64,000 nt of DNA, from the NCBI GenBank assembly GCA_030715195.1, contig JAUYVI010000001.1, positions 62,001 to 126,000 on the forward strand, in the 5' to 3' direction. Within the stretch, counting starts at the first letter, position 1, and each line of letters begins with the position of its first letter. Positions 1-11,742 of this stretch are shown here, in pieces. Under the pieces are notes generated by a model, which worked only from the letters and a program-made list of their open reading frames with translations, was not told where the DNA came from and made no database searches. This DNA is from Dongia sedimenti. Its GTDB lineage: Bacteria > Pseudomonadota > Alphaproteobacteria > Dongiales > Dongiaceae. Both the position numbers and the translations under genes were made by a program.

Positions 1-1413
1 ACCTCCGCCGAGATCGCCGCCGCCGCCAATGGCCGGGCCGGCAAGCGCTTCGAAGCCGACGGCGTTTCGATCGACAGCCGGAAGATCGCGCAGGGCGATC
101 TGTTCGTCGCTCTGCATGGGCCGAATTTCGACGGCAACGACTTCGTCGCGGGTGCTTTGACCGCCGGCGCCGCCGGGGCGCTGGTCGATCGCCTGCCCGT
201 GGGTCTGGCCGCCGACATGCCGGTCGTGGTGGTCGCGGATACGCTGAAGGGGTTGCAGGATCTGGGCGCCGCCGCACGGGCACGCACCCCGGCGAAGTTC
301 GCCGCAGTGACCGGCAGCGTCGGCAAGACCAGCACCAAGGAGGCGCTGAAGGCCGCCTTGGCGCCGTTCGGCCGCACCTATGCCAGCGTCGGCAATCTCA
401 ACAACCATTGGGGCGCGCCGCTCTCGCTCAGCCGGATGCCGCGCGACACCGAATACGGCGTGTTCGAGCTCGGCATGAATCACCCGGGCGAGATCGCGCC
501 GCTCTCCAGGCTGGTGAAGCCGCAGGTCGCGATCATCACCAATGTCGAAGCCGTGCATATCGAGTTCTTCAATTCCGTGGCCGAGATCGCCGATGCCAAG
601 GCCGAGATCATGGACGGCATGGACCCCGACGGCACGGTGATCCTGCCGCGCGACAATCCGCATTACGATCGGCTGGTCGCGCATGCGAAGCGGCGCGGCA
701 TCGCGCATGTTCTCTCTTTCGGCACCGACGCGGCCGATGCGCGGCTGATCGACTGCCGCGTCTCGCCGACCGGCAGCCGGGTCACCGCCGAGGTGATGGG
801 TCGGCGCGTGACCTATGCGCTGGGACTGCCCGGCCTGCATCAGGCGAAGAACAGCCTGGCGGTGCTGGCCGCGGTTCAGGCGCTGGGTCTCGATGTCGCG
901 GGCGCCGCGGCGGCTTTGGGCGGCCTCGCCGCGCTGAAGGGCCGCGGGGCGCGCGAGCAGTTGATGCTGGTTTCCGGCCCGATCACCCTGCTCGACGAAT
1001 CCTACAATGCGAGCCCGGCTTCGGTGCGCGCCGCGCTGTCGCTGCTCGCAGCCGCGCAGCCCGAAGGCAACGGGCGGCGGATCGCGGTCTTGGGCGACAT
1101 GCGCGAGCTCGGCACGTCGGGGCCGATGCTGCATCGCGAGCTGATGCCCGACCTCGTCGCTTCCGGCGTAGATCACGTGTTCCTGGTCGGTCCGATCATG
1201 CAGGAGCTGCACGCGATCCTGCCGGAGAAGATCCGCGCCGGGCATTGGGGAGAATCGACGCAAGTCATCCAGCCGCTGCTGGGGAGCCTGCGCGGCGGCG
1301 ACGTCGTGCTGGTGAAGGGTTCGCTCGGCACCCGCATGGCGCCGATCGTGGAAGCCTTGCGCGCGGTCGACCAGGCCACCGTCTCGCGGCCCAAAGCCGC
1401 CAACGGCGCCTGA
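1..1413 (+). CDS. murF: UDP-MurNAc-tripeptide:D-Ala-D-Ala ligase MurF (5' truncated by window edge)
   Basis: Cytoplasmic Mur ligase that adds D-Ala-D-Ala to the UDP-MurNAc-tripeptide, the last soluble step before MraY. The frame is open from base 1 (it begins [20 protein letters not shown]), so the true start lies upstream; only a short N-terminal piece is missing, since 470 codons are present. Visible features are the N-terminal SIDSRK segment that binds the uracil side of the substrate, the ATP P-loop GSVGKTSTK near base 315, the central [10 protein letters not shown] segment, and [11 protein letters not shown] in the C-terminal domain. The next gene, mraY, starts 16 bases after its stop, as in alphaproteobacterial dcw operons. 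In-frame ATG codons inside the window are internal to the domain and are not starts. Confidence 0.96.
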   Translation, partial: TSAEIAAAANGRAGKRFEADGVSIDSRKIAQGDLFVALHGPNFDGNDFVAGALTAGAAGALVDRLPVGLAADMPVVVVADTLKGLQDLGAAARARTPAKFAAVTGSVGKTSTKEALKAALAPFGRTYASVGNLNNHWGAPLSLSRMPRDTEYGVFELGMNHPGEIAPLSRLVKPQVAIITNVEAVHIEFFNSVAEIADAKAEIMDGMDPDGTVILPRDNPHYDRLVAHAKRRGIAHVLSFGTDAADARLIDCRVSPTGSRVTAEVMGRRVTYALGLPGLHQAKNSLAVLAAVQALGLDVAGAAAALGGLAALKGRGAREQLMLVSGPITLLDESYNASPASVRAALSLLAAAQPEGNGRRIAVLGDMRELGTSGPMLHRELMPDLVASGVDHVFLVGPIMQELHAILPEKIRAGHWGESTQVIQPLLGSLRGGDVVLVKGSLGTRMAPIVEALRAVDQATVSRPKAANGA

Positions 1414-1429
1414 AGGGGGAGAGTGGCAC

Positions 1430-2518
1430 GTGATCTATAACCTGTTTGCACCACTGGCGGAGGACGGCGGAATCTTCAATCTGTTCCGCTATCTCACCTT
1501 CCGCACCGGCGCCGCGATCCTGTTCTCGCTGGCGCTCACCCTGCTGATCGGCCCGATGATGATCCGCTGGCTGAAGAAGGTGCAGCGCGAGGGCCAGCCG
1601 ATCCGCGACGACGGACCGCAATCGCATCTGGTCACCAAGAAGGGCACGCCCACCATGGGCGGCCTGATGTTCCTGATCTCGGCGGCCATCACCACGCTGC
1701 TTTGGGCCGATCTCACCAACGGCTTCGTCTGGATCGTGCTGCTGGTCACGATCGGCTATGGCCTGATCGGCTTCGGCGACGACTTCCTGAAGCTCACCAA
1801 GCGCAACACCAAGGGCCTGCCCGGTCGGGTGAAGCTGGTGCTCCAGGCCGCGATCGGCCTCGTCGCGGCCTATTGCGCGATGAGCCTGACGCCGGCGCCG
1901 CTGGCGACCGGCGTCGCGGTGCCGTTCCTCAAAGAAGTGCTGATCCCGCTCGGCTGGTTCTTCATCCCGTTCGCCGCCTTCGTGATGATGGGTGCCTCCA
2001 ACGCGGTCAACCTGACCGACGGGCTCGACGGCCTCGCCATCGTGCCGGTGATGATCGCGGCGGCCTGCTTCTCGCTGATCGCCTATCTGGTCGGCAATTC
2101 GGTGTTCGCCGAATACCTGCAGCTGCATTTCGTGCCGCGCACCGGCGAGCTCGCGGTGTTCTGCGGTGCGCTGTGCGGCGCGGGATTGGGCTTCCTCTGG
2201 TTCAACGCGCCGCCGGCCATGGTGTTCATGGGCGATACCGGCTCGCTGTCGATGGGCGGCGCGCTCGGCGCCATCAGCGTCATCACCAAGCACGAGCTGG
2301 TGCTCGCCATCATCGGCGGGTTGTTCGTGCTGGAGACGGTCTCGGTCGTGGTCCAGGTGGTGAGCTTCAAGACCACCGGCCGCCGGGTCTTCATGATGGC
2401 GCCGCTGCACCATCACTTCGAGAAGAAGGGCTGGGCGGAGCCCACCATCGTCATCCGCTTCTGGATCATCGCCGCCGTGCTCGCGCTGGTCGGCCTTGCC
2501 ACCTTGAAGCTGCGGTAG
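1430..2518 (+). CDS. mraY: phospho-MurNAc-pentapeptide transferase MraY
   Basis: Integral membrane enzyme that transfers phospho-MurNAc-pentapeptide to undecaprenyl phosphate to give lipid I. The 362-residue length and about ten hydrophobic segments match the family. Diagnostic motifs are the DD pair in GFGDDFLK, the [10 protein letters not shown] loop with catalytic aspartates, and [11 protein letters not shown] near the C-terminus. The start is GTG at 1430, preceded by AGGGGGAGAG; no better ATG exists at the family's usual N-terminus. It sits between murF and murD, with murD 7 bases after its stop, so translational coupling is likely. Confidence 0.97.
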   Translation: MIYNLFAPLAEDGGIFNLFRYLTFRTGAAILFSLALTLLIGPMMIRWLKKVQREGQPIRDDGPQSHLVTKKGTPTMGGLMFLISAAITTLLWADLTNGFVWIVLLVTIGYGLIGFGDDFLKLTKRNTKGLPGRVKLVLQAAIGLVAAYCAMSLTPAPLATGVAVPFLKEVLIPLGWFFIPFAAFVMMGASNAVNLTDGLDGLAIVPVMIAAACFSLIAYLVGNSVFAEYLQLHFVPRTGELAVFCGALCGAGLGFLWFNAPPAMVFMGDTGSLSMGGALGAISVITKHELVLAIIGGLFVLETVSVVVQVVSFKTTGRRVFMMAPLHHHFEKKGWAEPTIVIRFWIIAAVLALVGLATLKLR

Positions 2519-2525
2519 GAGACCG

Positions 2526-3913
2526 ATGGCCAGCTCGATCCGCATCCCCAACGTCGCGAACCAGGTGGTGGCCGTGCTCGGCCTCGCCCGTTCGGGGCTG
2601 GCTGCGGTCGAGGCGCTGCACAATTCCGGCGCCATCGTCTGGGCCTGGGACGATGCGGAGAAGGCGCGCGCCAACGTGCCGGAGCCGCTGCTCGCCGATC
2701 TCCATCAGGCGGATTGGTCGAAGGCGACGGCGCTGGTGATGAGCCCCGGCATCCCGACCACCTTCCCGAAGCCCAATCCGGTCGCGGCCGCGGCCAAGGC
2801 CGCCGGCCTGCCGCTGATCAGCGATATCGAGCTGCTGTATCGCGCCGAGCCGAAGGCGCGCATCGTCGGCATCACCGGCACCAACGGCAAGTCCACCGTC
2901 ACGACCCTGCTCGGCCACATCCTGAAATCGGCCGGCCGCAACGTCGCGGTCGGCGGCAATCTCGGCCAGGCGGTGCTCGGCCTGCCGGCGCTGGGCGGCG
3001 GCGGCATCTATGTGCTGGAGCTCTCCTCCTATCAGCTCGACATCACGCCGAGTGCGGTTTCCGACGTGGCGATCCTCCTGAACATCACCCCCGACCATCT
3101 CGACCGCCATGGCGGCATGGAAGGCTATGTCGCGTCGAAGCAGCTGATCATGCGGCCAAAGGGCTCGACCAGCATCGGCATCATCGGCGTCGATGACGCG
3201 CCTTGCCGCAATATGTTCGCGGCGCTCAAGGCCGCGGGCAAGCGGCGCATGATCCCGATCTCGGCCGAGCGCGCGATCGAAGCCGGCGTGTCCGCCGTCG
3301 ATGGCAGGCTGGTCGATGCGATCGCCGGCAAGCCGATCGAGATTCTCGACCTCAACACCGTCGCGCGCCTGCCGGGCAAGCACAACTGGCAGAACGCTGC
3401 TGCGGCCTATGCCGCGGCGCGGGCGCTCGGCCTCGGCATCGACGAGGTGGCCGAGGGCCTCAGGACCTATCCCGGCCTGGTGCATCGCCAGGAGCTGGTC
3501 GCGACCATCGACGGCATCCGCTTCGTCAACGACAGCAAGGCGACCAATGCCGATGCCGCGGCCAAGGCGCTCGCCTGCTACGACAACATCTATTGGATCG
3601 CCGGCGGCAAGCCCAAGGAAGGCGGCCTGGCCGGCCTCGAGCCCTTCTATCCGCGCATCCGTCGCGCCTATCTGATCGGCGAGGCGGCCGAGGCGTTCGG
3701 CAAGCAGCTCGGCGGCGCCGTCAAGGCGACCCAGAGCGGCACGCTGGACCAGGCCGTCACTGCCGCGGCGGCGGATGCCAAACAGGACGCCGCGCAAAGC
3801 CCGGTCGTGCTCCTTTCGCCGGCCTGCGCCTCCTTCGACCAGTACAACGACTTCGAAGAGCGCGGCGACCATTTCCGCCAGATCGTGGCGACACTCGAAG
3901 CCAAGGGGGTCGC

Positions 3914-3917
<4 letters not shown>
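2526..3917 (+). CDS. murD: UDP-MurNAc-L-alanine:D-glutamate ligase MurD
   Basis: Cytoplasmic Mur ligase adding D-glutamate to UDP-MurNAc-L-Ala. The 463 residues contain the N-terminal Rossmann-like segment (VVAVLGLARSGLAAV), the ATP loop GTNGKSTVT, the central ELSSYQLD and NITPDHLDRHG motifs, and VNDSKATNADA with KPKEGG in the C-terminal domain. The ATG start is preceded by TAGGAG within the mraY end. The stop overlaps the ftsW start as ATGA at 3914-3917, so these two are translationally coupled. Confidence 0.97.
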
Positions 3918-5043
<1,126 letters not shown>

Positions 5044-5047
<4 letters not shown>

Positions 5048-6162
5048 GCGCCATGAATCCTGGACGCATCCTCCTGGCAGCCGGCGGCACCGGCGGGCAC
5101 CTGTTCCCGGCGGAAGCGCTGGCGGGGGCTTTGCTCGGCCGCGGTTTCTCGGTCGATCTCGTGACCGATGAGCGCGCCACCGGCTTTGCCGGCAAGCTGG
5201 CCAGCGTGCCGGTCCACCGCATTGCTTCGGGCGGCATCGCCGGCAAGGGCGTTGCGGTCCGCGCCAGGAACTACGCGCGGCTGATGCTGGGCGTGCTGCA
5301 ATCGCGCAGCCTGTTGAAGCGGCTGAAGCCGTCGGTCGCCGTCGGGTTCGGCGGCTATCCCTCGGTGCCGCCGATCCTGGCGGCGCAATGGGCCAAGATC
5401 CGCACCGTGGTGCATGAGCAGAACGCGGTGGCCGGGCGTGCCAACCGCCTGCTGATGAAGCGTGCGAACCGCGTGGCACTGAGCTTCGAGAGCGTGCGCT
5501 TCACCGAGCAACTGCCGGCGGCGAAGAAGGCCCTCACCGGCAATCCGGTGCGTGCCGCCGTGTCCGCGATCGCGCCCTATGTCGCGCCGGGCGCCGACGG
5601 CCCGATCAACCTGCTGGTGTTCGGCGGCAGCCAGGGCGCGCGCGTGTTCGGGCGGGTGACGCCGCCGGCGATCGCGCAACTGCCGGAAGCTCTGCGCCTG
5701 CGCCTCAAGCTGGTGCAGCAGGTGCGCCGCGAGGATGTGGAAGACGTGACCAAGGCCTATCGCGACATGGGGCTCGACGCCGAGCTCAGCCCGTTCTTCA
5801 AGGACATGCCGGCGCGCTATGAATGGGCGCATCTGGTGATGTGCCGCTCCGGAGCATCTTCGGTCGCGGAGATCGAGGCTGCCGGCCGTCCGGCGCTGAT
5901 GATTCCGCTCCCCAACTCGATCGACGATCACCAGCGCGCCAATGCGCGCTCGCTCGGCGATCGCGGCGCCGGTTGGGTCCTGGACGAGAACGACTGCTCG
6001 CCGCAAGCCCTGGCGGAGCGCCTGACCGCGATCCTCGGCGACAGCGCCGGCCTGCAGAGCGCCGCCGAGAACGCGCGGCACCTGGCGCGCACCGATGCGG
6101 CCGAGCGCTTGGCCGACGTGGTGGCCGATCTTGCCCAGTCGACCATGGGGGAGGCGCGCTGA
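5044..6162 (+). CDS. murG: lipid I GlcNAc transferase MurG
   Basis: Peripheral membrane GT28 glycosyltransferase that converts lipid I to lipid II with UDP-GlcNAc. The start ATG at 5044 overlaps the ftsW stop; the product has 372 residues. The N-terminal donor/acceptor motifs [16 protein letters not shown] and [10 protein letters not shown] are present, followed by [12 protein letters not shown], the nucleotide-binding [11 protein letters not shown], and the UDP-GlcNAc site [24 protein letters not shown] with DDHQRANA. The end overlaps murC by one base (TGATG). Confidence 0.97.
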
Positions 6163-7616
6163 TGCGGGCACTTCCTCTCGATATCGGCGTCATCCACTTC
6201 GTCGGGATCGGCGGCATCGGCATGAGCGGCATCGCCGAGACGCTGCACAATCTCGGCTACAAGGTGCGCGGCAGCGATCTCGCCGACTCCTACAACACCA
6301 AGCGCCTGCGCGAGCGCGGCGTGCAGATCGAGATCGGCCATCGCGCCGAGAATCTGGCCGATGCCTCGGTCGTGGTGGTGTCCTCGGCGGTGAAGCCCGA
6401 CAATCCGGAGGTGCTCGCCGCCCGCGCGCGCCTGCTGCCTGTCGTGCGCCGCGCCGAGATGCTCGGCGAGCTGATGCGCCTGAAATGGTCGATTGCCATC
6501 GGCGGAACCCACGGCAAGACCACGACCACCTCGCTGGTCGGCGCGCTGCTGGAGGCCGGCGGCTTCGATCCCACCATCATCAACGGCGGCATCATCAACA
6601 ATTACGGCACCAATGCGCGCTTGGGGGCCGGCGACTGGATGGTGGTGGAGGCCGATGAGAGCGACGGCAGCTTCATGAAGCTGCCCGCGACCATCGCCAT
6701 CGTCACCAATATGGACCCGGAGCATCTCGATTACTACGGCACGGTCGAGGCGATGAACCGCGCCTACGAGACCTTCGTCGAGAACATCCCGTTCTACGGC
6801 TTCGCGGCGCTCTGCATCGACCATCCGGTGGTGCAGGCGATGATCCCGCGGCTGATCGACCGCCGCATCATCACCTACGGCTTCAGCCCGCAGGCCGACG
6901 TGCGCGCCGTCGATCTCACCATGCATCCCGACGGCTCGCAGTTCCGTGTCGTAATCACCGACCGCTACCGCGATGCCCAGCGCGACATCGCCGGCGTCAA
7001 GCTGCCGATGGTCGGGCAGCACAACGTGCAGAACAGCCTCGCCGCGATCGCCGTCGCCAACGAGATGGGCGTCAGCGACGACACGATCCGCAACGGCTTT
7101 GCCGGCTTCGGCGGCGTGAAGCGCCGCTTCACCAAGACCGGCGAAGCGCGCGGCGTCACCGTGATCGACGATTACGGCCACCATCCGGTCGAGATCGCGG
7201 CCGTGCTCACCGCCGCGCGCCAGGCCAGCCGCGGCCGCGTCATCGCCGTGGTGCAGCCGCATCGCTACACGCGCCTGCACAGCCTGTTCGACGGCTTCGC
7301 CACCTGTTTCAACGATGCCGATGTCGTGCTGGTGGCCGATGTCTATTCCGCCGGCGAACCGCCGATCGAAGGCGTCAGCGCCGAGGCGCTGGTGCAGGGC
7401 ATGCGCGAGCGCGGCCATCGCCATGTCGAGTACATGCCGGATCCGAAAGGCCTCGCCAAGCAGATCGCGCCGCTGGTGCGGCCGGGCGACATGGTCGTCT
7501 GCCTCGGCGCGGGCTCGATCACCTATTGGGCGCAATCCTTGCCCGCGGAACTCGAAGTGGAGTTCGCCGCCCGCGGCCCCTCTGATCAAGGCCGGGCCTC
7601 GGGAGCGGCGGAATGA
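6162..7616 (+). CDS. murC: UDP-MurNAc:L-alanine ligase MurC
   Basis: First of the four Mur ligases, adding L-Ala to UDP-MurNAc. The product has 484 residues from ATG 6162. Visible are [15 protein letters not shown] at the N-terminus, the P-loop [20 protein letters not shown] in the central domain, [12 protein letters not shown], and [10 protein letters not shown] in the C-terminal domain. Gene order murG-murC-murB with single-base and ATGA overlaps is typical for alphaproteobacterial dcw clusters. The last 25 or so residues ([14 protein letters not shown] region) are a low-complexity tail beyond the conserved domain. Confidence 0.97.
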   Translation: MRALPLDIGVIHFVGIGGIGMSGIAETLHNLGYKVRGSDLADSYNTKRLRERGVQIEIGHRAENLADASVVVVSSAVKPDNPEVLAARARLLPVVRRAEMLGELMRLKWSIAIGGTHGKTTTTSLVGALLEAGGFDPTIINGGIINNYGTNARLGAGDWMVVEADESDGSFMKLPATIAIVTNMDPEHLDYYGTVEAMNRAYETFVENIPFYGFAALCIDHPVVQAMIPRLIDRRIITYGFSPQADVRAVDLTMHPDGSQFRVVITDRYRDAQRDIAGVKLPMVGQHNVQNSLAAIAVANEMGVSDDTIRNGFAGFGGVKRRFTKTGEARGVTVIDDYGHHPVEIAAVLTAARQASRGRVIAVVQPHRYTRLHSLFDGFATCFNDADVVLVADVYSAGEPPIEGVSAEALVQGMRERGHRHVEYMPDPKGLAKQIAPLVRPGDMVVCLGAGSITYWAQSLPAELEVEFAARGPSDQGRASGAAE

Positions 7617-8569
7617 GGGCGATCATGATCCAGCAGCGTCCCCTGATCGAACGCCTGCCGCAAGTCCGCGGCCGCCTGACCGCCGGCGCCAGCCTCGCCA
7701 ACGTGACCTGGTTCCGGGTCGGCGGCGCGGCCGAGGTGCTGTTCAAGCCGGCCGATCTCATGGATCTGCAGGGCTTCCTCGCCCGCAAGCCGGATGACGT
7801 GCCGGTGACGGTGCTCGGCGTCGGTTCCAACCTGCTGGTGCGCGATGGCGGCATTCCCGGCGTGGTGATCCGCCTGGGGCGTGCCTTCACCGAAGTGCGC
7901 GCCAACGGCACCACAATCACGGCCGGCGCCTCGGCGCTCGACCTCAACGTCGCGCTGGCGGCGCGCGATGCCGGCGTCGCCGGTCTCGAATTCCTGTCGG
8001 GCGTGCCCGGCCTGATCGGCGGCGCGCTGCGGATGAACGCCGGCGCCTATGGCAGCGACATGGCGGCGGTGGTGGCTTCGGCGACCGCGCTCGATCCCCA
8101 TGGCCGGCTGCACAAGCTCTCGAAGGACGAGCTCGGCTTCACCTATCGCGCGAGCGCGGTCGATCCCGACTGGATCTTCATCGGCGCGGAGCTGGCGGGG
8201 CGGGCCGACAGCCCGCAGGCGATCCAGGCGCGAATCACCGAGATCCAGAACGCCCGTGCCGAGAGCCAGCCGATCCGGTCGCGCACGGGGGGCAGCACCT
8301 TCACCAACCCGCCGCACCGCAAGGCCTGGGAGCTGATCGACGCCGCCGGCTGCCGCGGTCTCACCGTCGGCGGCGCGCAGGTTTCGGAGAAGCACTGCAA
8401 CTTCCTGATCAACACCGGCACCGCCACCGCCGCCGATCTGGAAGCCCTGGGGGAAGAGGTGCGCCGGCGCGTGAAAGCGCAGTCCGGCGTCGAGCTCCAC
8501 TGGGAAATCAAGCGCATCGGCGTGCCGGCGGATTCGCCGCTGCGCGTCAAGACAGAGAGTGAAGCATGA
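7613..8569 (+). CDS. murB: UDP-N-acetylenolpyruvoylglucosamine reductase MurB
   Basis: Flavoenzyme that uses NADPH to reduce enolpyruvyl-UDP-GlcNAc to UDP-MurNAc. The 318-residue product has the FAD-binding [12 protein letters not shown], the [24 protein letters not shown] segment, and GGSTFTNP carrying the catalytic serine. The length and this arrangement fit type II MurB enzymes of alphaproteobacteria. ATG 7613 overlaps the murC stop; a second in-frame ATG at 7625 is an alternative start. Confidence 0.96.
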   Translation: MRAIMIQQRPLIERLPQVRGRLTAGASLANVTWFRVGGAAEVLFKPADLMDLQGFLARKPDDVPVTVLGVGSNLLVRDGGIPGVVIRLGRAFTEVRANGTTITAGASALDLNVALAARDAGVAGLEFLSGVPGLIGGALRMNAGAYGSDMAAVVASATALDPHGRLHKLSKDELGFTYRASAVDPDWIFIGAELAGRADSPQAIQARITEIQNARAESQPIRSRTGGSTFTNPPHRKAWELIDAAGCRGLTVGGAQVSEKHCNFLINTGTATAADLEALGEEVRRRVKAQSGVELHWEIKRIGVPADSPLRVKTESEA

Positions 8570-9495
8570 AGCGCGTATCGGTCCTGATGGGCGGCTATTC
8601 GAAGGAGCGGGAAGTCTCGCTCGCTTCCGGCGCCAATTGCGCCGCCGCGCTGAAGGAGGCCGGCTACCAGGTCGAGACGCTGGACGTCCAGGGCGACATC
8701 CGCGGCGTGATCGACCGCCTGCTGGCGCAGAAGCCGGACGTGGTCTTCAACGCCCTGCACGGCCGCTTCGGCGAGGACGGCAATTTCCAGGGCCTGCTCA
8801 ATCTGCTGAAGCTGCCTTATACGCATTCGGGCGTGATGGCCTCGGCCATGGCGATGGACAAGCCGGTCGCGAAGCGCATCTTCGCGGCCAACGGCATCCG
8901 CTGCCCCGAAGGCATCCAGCTCACCAAAGAGCAGATTCTCAAGGGCGATCCGCTGCCGCGGCCCTATGTGGTGAAGCCGTCGAACGAAGGTTCCAGCGTC
9001 GGCGTCTACATCATCCGCCAGGGCGACAACGCCAATCCCTTCTCCGGAATCGACTGGCCGTTCGGCGACCACGTGCTGTGCGAGCGCTACATCCCCGGCC
9101 GCGAGCTGACCGTCGGCGTCATGGGCGACAAGCCCATGGCGGTGACCGAGCTCAAGCCGAAGTCGGGCTTCTACGACTACACGAACAAATACACCGACGG
9201 CATGACCGAGCATCTCTGTCCGGCGCCGCTGCCGAAGCATGTCTATGACGAGGCGATGCGGATGGCGCTCGGCGCCTATCGCGCGCTCGGCTGCCGCGGC
9301 GTCGCCCGCGCCGATTTCCGCTGGGACGACAGCAAGGCCAATGGCCATGCGGTCGATGGACTCTATCTCCTCGAGATCAACACGCAGCCCGGCATGACCG
9401 CGTTGAGCCTGGTTCCGGAGCAAGCGCGCCATCTCGGGATTTCCTATCCCGAGCTGGTGAGCTGGATGGTGGAGCACGCCGCATGGGACGAGTGA
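8566..9495 (+). CDS. ddlB: D-alanine:D-alanine ligase Ddl
   Basis: ATP-grasp ligase making D-Ala-D-Ala for MurF. The 309 residues carry VLMGGYSKEREVSL, NALHGRFGEDG, the omega-loop region VKPSNEGSSVGVYI, and the Mg-binding LLEINTQPGMT near the C-terminus. It overlaps murB by 4 bases and ftsQ by 13 bases. Together with murB and murC it completes the cytoplasmic branch of peptidoglycan synthesis in this operon; murE and probably ftsI would lie just left of the window. Confidence 0.96.
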   Translation: MKRVSVLMGGYSKEREVSLASGANCAAALKEAGYQVETLDVQGDIRGVIDRLLAQKPDVVFNALHGRFGEDGNFQGLLNLLKLPYTHSGVMASAMAMDKPVAKRIFAANGIRCPEGIQLTKEQILKGDPLPRPYVVKPSNEGSSVGVYIIRQGDNANPFSGIDWPFGDHVLCERYIPGRELTVGVMGDKPMAVTELKPKSGFYDYTNKYTDGMTEHLCPAPLPKHVYDEAMRMALGAYRALGCRGVARADFRWDDSKANGHAVDGLYLLEINTQPGMTALSLVPEQARHLGISYPELVSWMVEHAAWDE

Positions 9496-10391
9496 AGGAG
9501 CGGGCGATCAACGTCGCGCCGAAAGCCGGTCCGCGCTTCGGTCCGGTGACGTCGCGCGCGCCGAAGCGCGACGAGCTGCGGCCGCACGTGCACGGCGCGA
9601 CCACCCGCCGGGTGATGCGCTGGGCGACGACGAGCGCGGCCGTGATCGCCGTGGCGGCCCCTGTCTATTGGGCGATTTCCAGCGGCTGGATCGTCGAGAC
9701 CATCGAGGCGGCGCATCAGGGTCTATTGCAGACCACGGCGGCTTCCGGCTTCGCGCTGCGCGAAATCCGGGTCGAGGGCCGCGGCGAAACGGCGGTGGCC
9801 GACATCTTGAGCGCGGTGGGTGCCAATCGCGGCGACCCCATTCTCGGCATCGACATCGATGCGGTGCGGCAGCGCCTCGAGGCTCTGCCCTGGATCGAGA
9901 CCGCCAGCGTCGAGCGGCGCTTCCCCGATCAGCTCATCGTCCAGGTGACCGAGGCCGAGCCGATGGCGCTCTGGCAAAGGAGCCAGAAGCTCTTCCTGGT
10001 CAGCCGCGACGGCGCGGTGATCGAGACCGCCAATCTCGGGAAGTACGCCAAGCTGCTGATCATCGTCGGCGAGGACGCGCCGATGAAGGCGCAGGACCTG
10101 TTCGACATCCTGGCGCAGGAGCCGGAGCTGCGCACCCATGTGACCGCCGCCGTGCTGGTCGGCAAGCGGCGCTGGAACATCCGCATGGACAACGACGTGG
10201 ACGTGAAGCTGCCGGAGGACGGCGCGCTCGAGGCCTGGCGGCATTTCGCCGACCTCAACCGCCAGAACAACCTGCTGGATAAGGACGTGACCATCGTCGA
10301 TCTGCGGCAGCCGGACCGCGTCGTCGTGCGGCAAGGCCATCCGCAGCCGCCGGTCGATCCGGCGGTGCCGGCCAAGAGCAACGAGACTTGA
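9483..10391 (+). CDS. ftsQ: cell division protein FtsQ
   Basis: Bitopic divisome protein linking cytoplasmic and periplasmic division factors. The 302-residue product has a basic cytoplasmic N-terminus, one membrane segment around residues 45-65, and then a POTRA domain beginning at FALREIRVEGRGETAVADIL, followed by the beta domain (VERRFPDQLIVQVTEAEPMALWQ). Position between ddlB and ftsA supports the call. The ATG at 9483 overlaps the ddlB end; a GTG nine bases later is possible. The last 20 residues are proline-rich. Confidence 0.94.
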   Translation: MGRVKERAINVAPKAGPRFGPVTSRAPKRDELRPHVHGATTRRVMRWATTSAAVIAVAAPVYWAISSGWIVETIEAAHQGLLQTTAASGFALREIRVEGRGETAVADILSAVGANRGDPILGIDIDAVRQRLEALPWIETASVERRFPDQLIVQVTEAEPMALWQRSQKLFLVSRDGAVIETANLGKYAKLLIIVGEDAPMKAQDLFDILAQEPELRTHVTAAVLVGKRRWNIRMDNDVDVKLPEDGALEAWRHFADLNRQNNLLDKDVTIVDLRQPDRVVVRQGHPQPPVDPAVPAKSNET

Positions 10392-10452
10392 AGACCGTGG
10401 AACACGCATTGATAGGGGCGCGCGACTTGAAAAGGGATTTGGGGGACTTCCG

Positions 10453-11709
10453 ATGAAGAAGCCGCGGATTGTGACCAAGAACGGCCTGATCGCCGCCGTC
10501 GATGTCGGCTCCAGCAAGATCTGCTGCTTCATCGCCCGGCTGGCGGATGACGGCAAACCCAACGTGGTCGGCATCGGCCACCAGATCTCGCGCGGGGTGC
10601 GGCAGGGCGCGATCATCGACATGGAGCAGGCGGAGATGGCGGTGCTTTCGACCGTCCATGCCGCCGAGCAGATGGCGGAAGAGACCATCACCGACGTGGT
10701 CATCAACCTGTCGGGGGGCTATCCGGCCTCGCAGACCATCGGCGTCGAGGTCCCGCTCTCCGGCCGCGAGATCGGCGATCACGATCTGCAGCGCGTGCTG
10801 ATGCAGGGCGCGCAGATCAACGGCGGCGTCGAGCGGCGGCTGATCCATTCGATCCCGGTCGGCTACACGATCGACGGCTCGCGCGGCATCCGCGACCCGC
10901 GCGGCATGTTCGGCGACCGGCTCGGGGTCGATATGCATGTCGTGACCGCGGCGGCCGGCGCCGTCCGCAACCTGACCAACTGCGTCTCGCGCTGCCACCT
11001 CGAGATCAAGGCGCTGGTGGTCTCGCCCTATGCATCCGGCCTCGCCACCCTGGTCGAGGACGAGATGGATCTCGGCGTCACCGTCATCGACATGGGTGCC
11101 GCCACCACCTCGATCGCCGTCTTCTTCGACGGCCATGTGGTCTACACCGATTCGATTGCCATTGGCGGCTCCCATGTCACCAATGACATCGCGCGCGGCC
11201 TGTCGACGCCGCTCGCCCATGCCGAACGGATGAAAACGCTGTACGGCAACTGTCTCGCCACACCCGCGGATGAGCGCGAGATCATCCAGGTTCCCCAGGT
11301 CGGCGAGGAGGAGGCGGGCATCACCAACCCGATCCCGCGCTCGATCCTGATCGGCATCGTGCAGCCGCGACTCGAAGAAACCTTCGAGCTGGTGCGCTCG
11401 CGCTTGGAAGCCTCGGGCTTCGACAAGATCGCCGGACGTCGCGTGGTGCTGACCGGCGGCGCCAGTCAGCTCGGCGGCGTCAGAGAGCTCGCGGCCCTCG
11501 TGCTCGACAAGCAGGTCCGCATGGGCCGTCCGATTCGCATTCATGGTCTGGCCGATTCGACCGGCGGCCCGGCCTTCGCGACCGCTTCCGGTCTTCTGAA
11601 CTACGCACTGCAGGCAGAGCCTGAAAGCCTGAAACCAAGCCGTTCCCAGCACGAATCTGCGTCCGGACTCTTCGGACGGTTTGGTTCTTGGTTGAAAGAA
11701 AACTTCTGA
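10453..11709 (+). CDS. ftsA: divisome actin-like protein FtsA
   Basis: Actin-fold ATPase that tethers FtsZ to the membrane. The 418 residues start with AAVDVGSSKICCFIA (phosphate-1 loop), include DMGAATTSIAVF (phosphate-2) and VVLTGGASQLGGV (adenosine loop), and end in the amphipathic helix LFGRFGSWLKENF that binds the membrane. The 1C subdomain follows the first motif, as expected. The 61-base gap after ftsQ is the longest in this operon and could hold a secondary promoter. A good Shine-Dalgarno (TTTGGGGGACTTCCG) precedes the ATG. Confidence 0.97.
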   Translation: MKKPRIVTKNGLIAAVDVGSSKICCFIARLADDGKPNVVGIGHQISRGVRQGAIIDMEQAEMAVLSTVHAAEQMAEETITDVVINLSGGYPASQTIGVEVPLSGREIGDHDLQRVLMQGAQINGGVERRLIHSIPVGYTIDGSRGIRDPRGMFGDRLGVDMHVVTAAAGAVRNLTNCVSRCHLEIKALVVSPYASGLATLVEDEMDLGVTVIDMGAATTSIAVFFDGHVVYTDSIAIGGSHVTNDIARGLSTPLAHAERMKTLYGNCLATPADEREIIQVPQVGEEEAGITNPIPRSILIGIVQPRLEETFELVRSRLEASGFDKIAGRRVVLTGGASQLGGVRELAALVLDKQVRMGRPIRIHGLADSTGGPAFATASGLLNYALQAEPESLKPSRSQHESASGLFGRFGSWLKENF

Positions 11710-11742
11710 TCACCGACCATCAAAACTCTTAGGAGGCACCAA

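Noticed and set aside
1265-2674. 469-codon minus-strand frame opposite murF-mraY-murD
   Set aside because: Shadow frame rich in Arg, His and Gln crossing three clear genes of the other strand.
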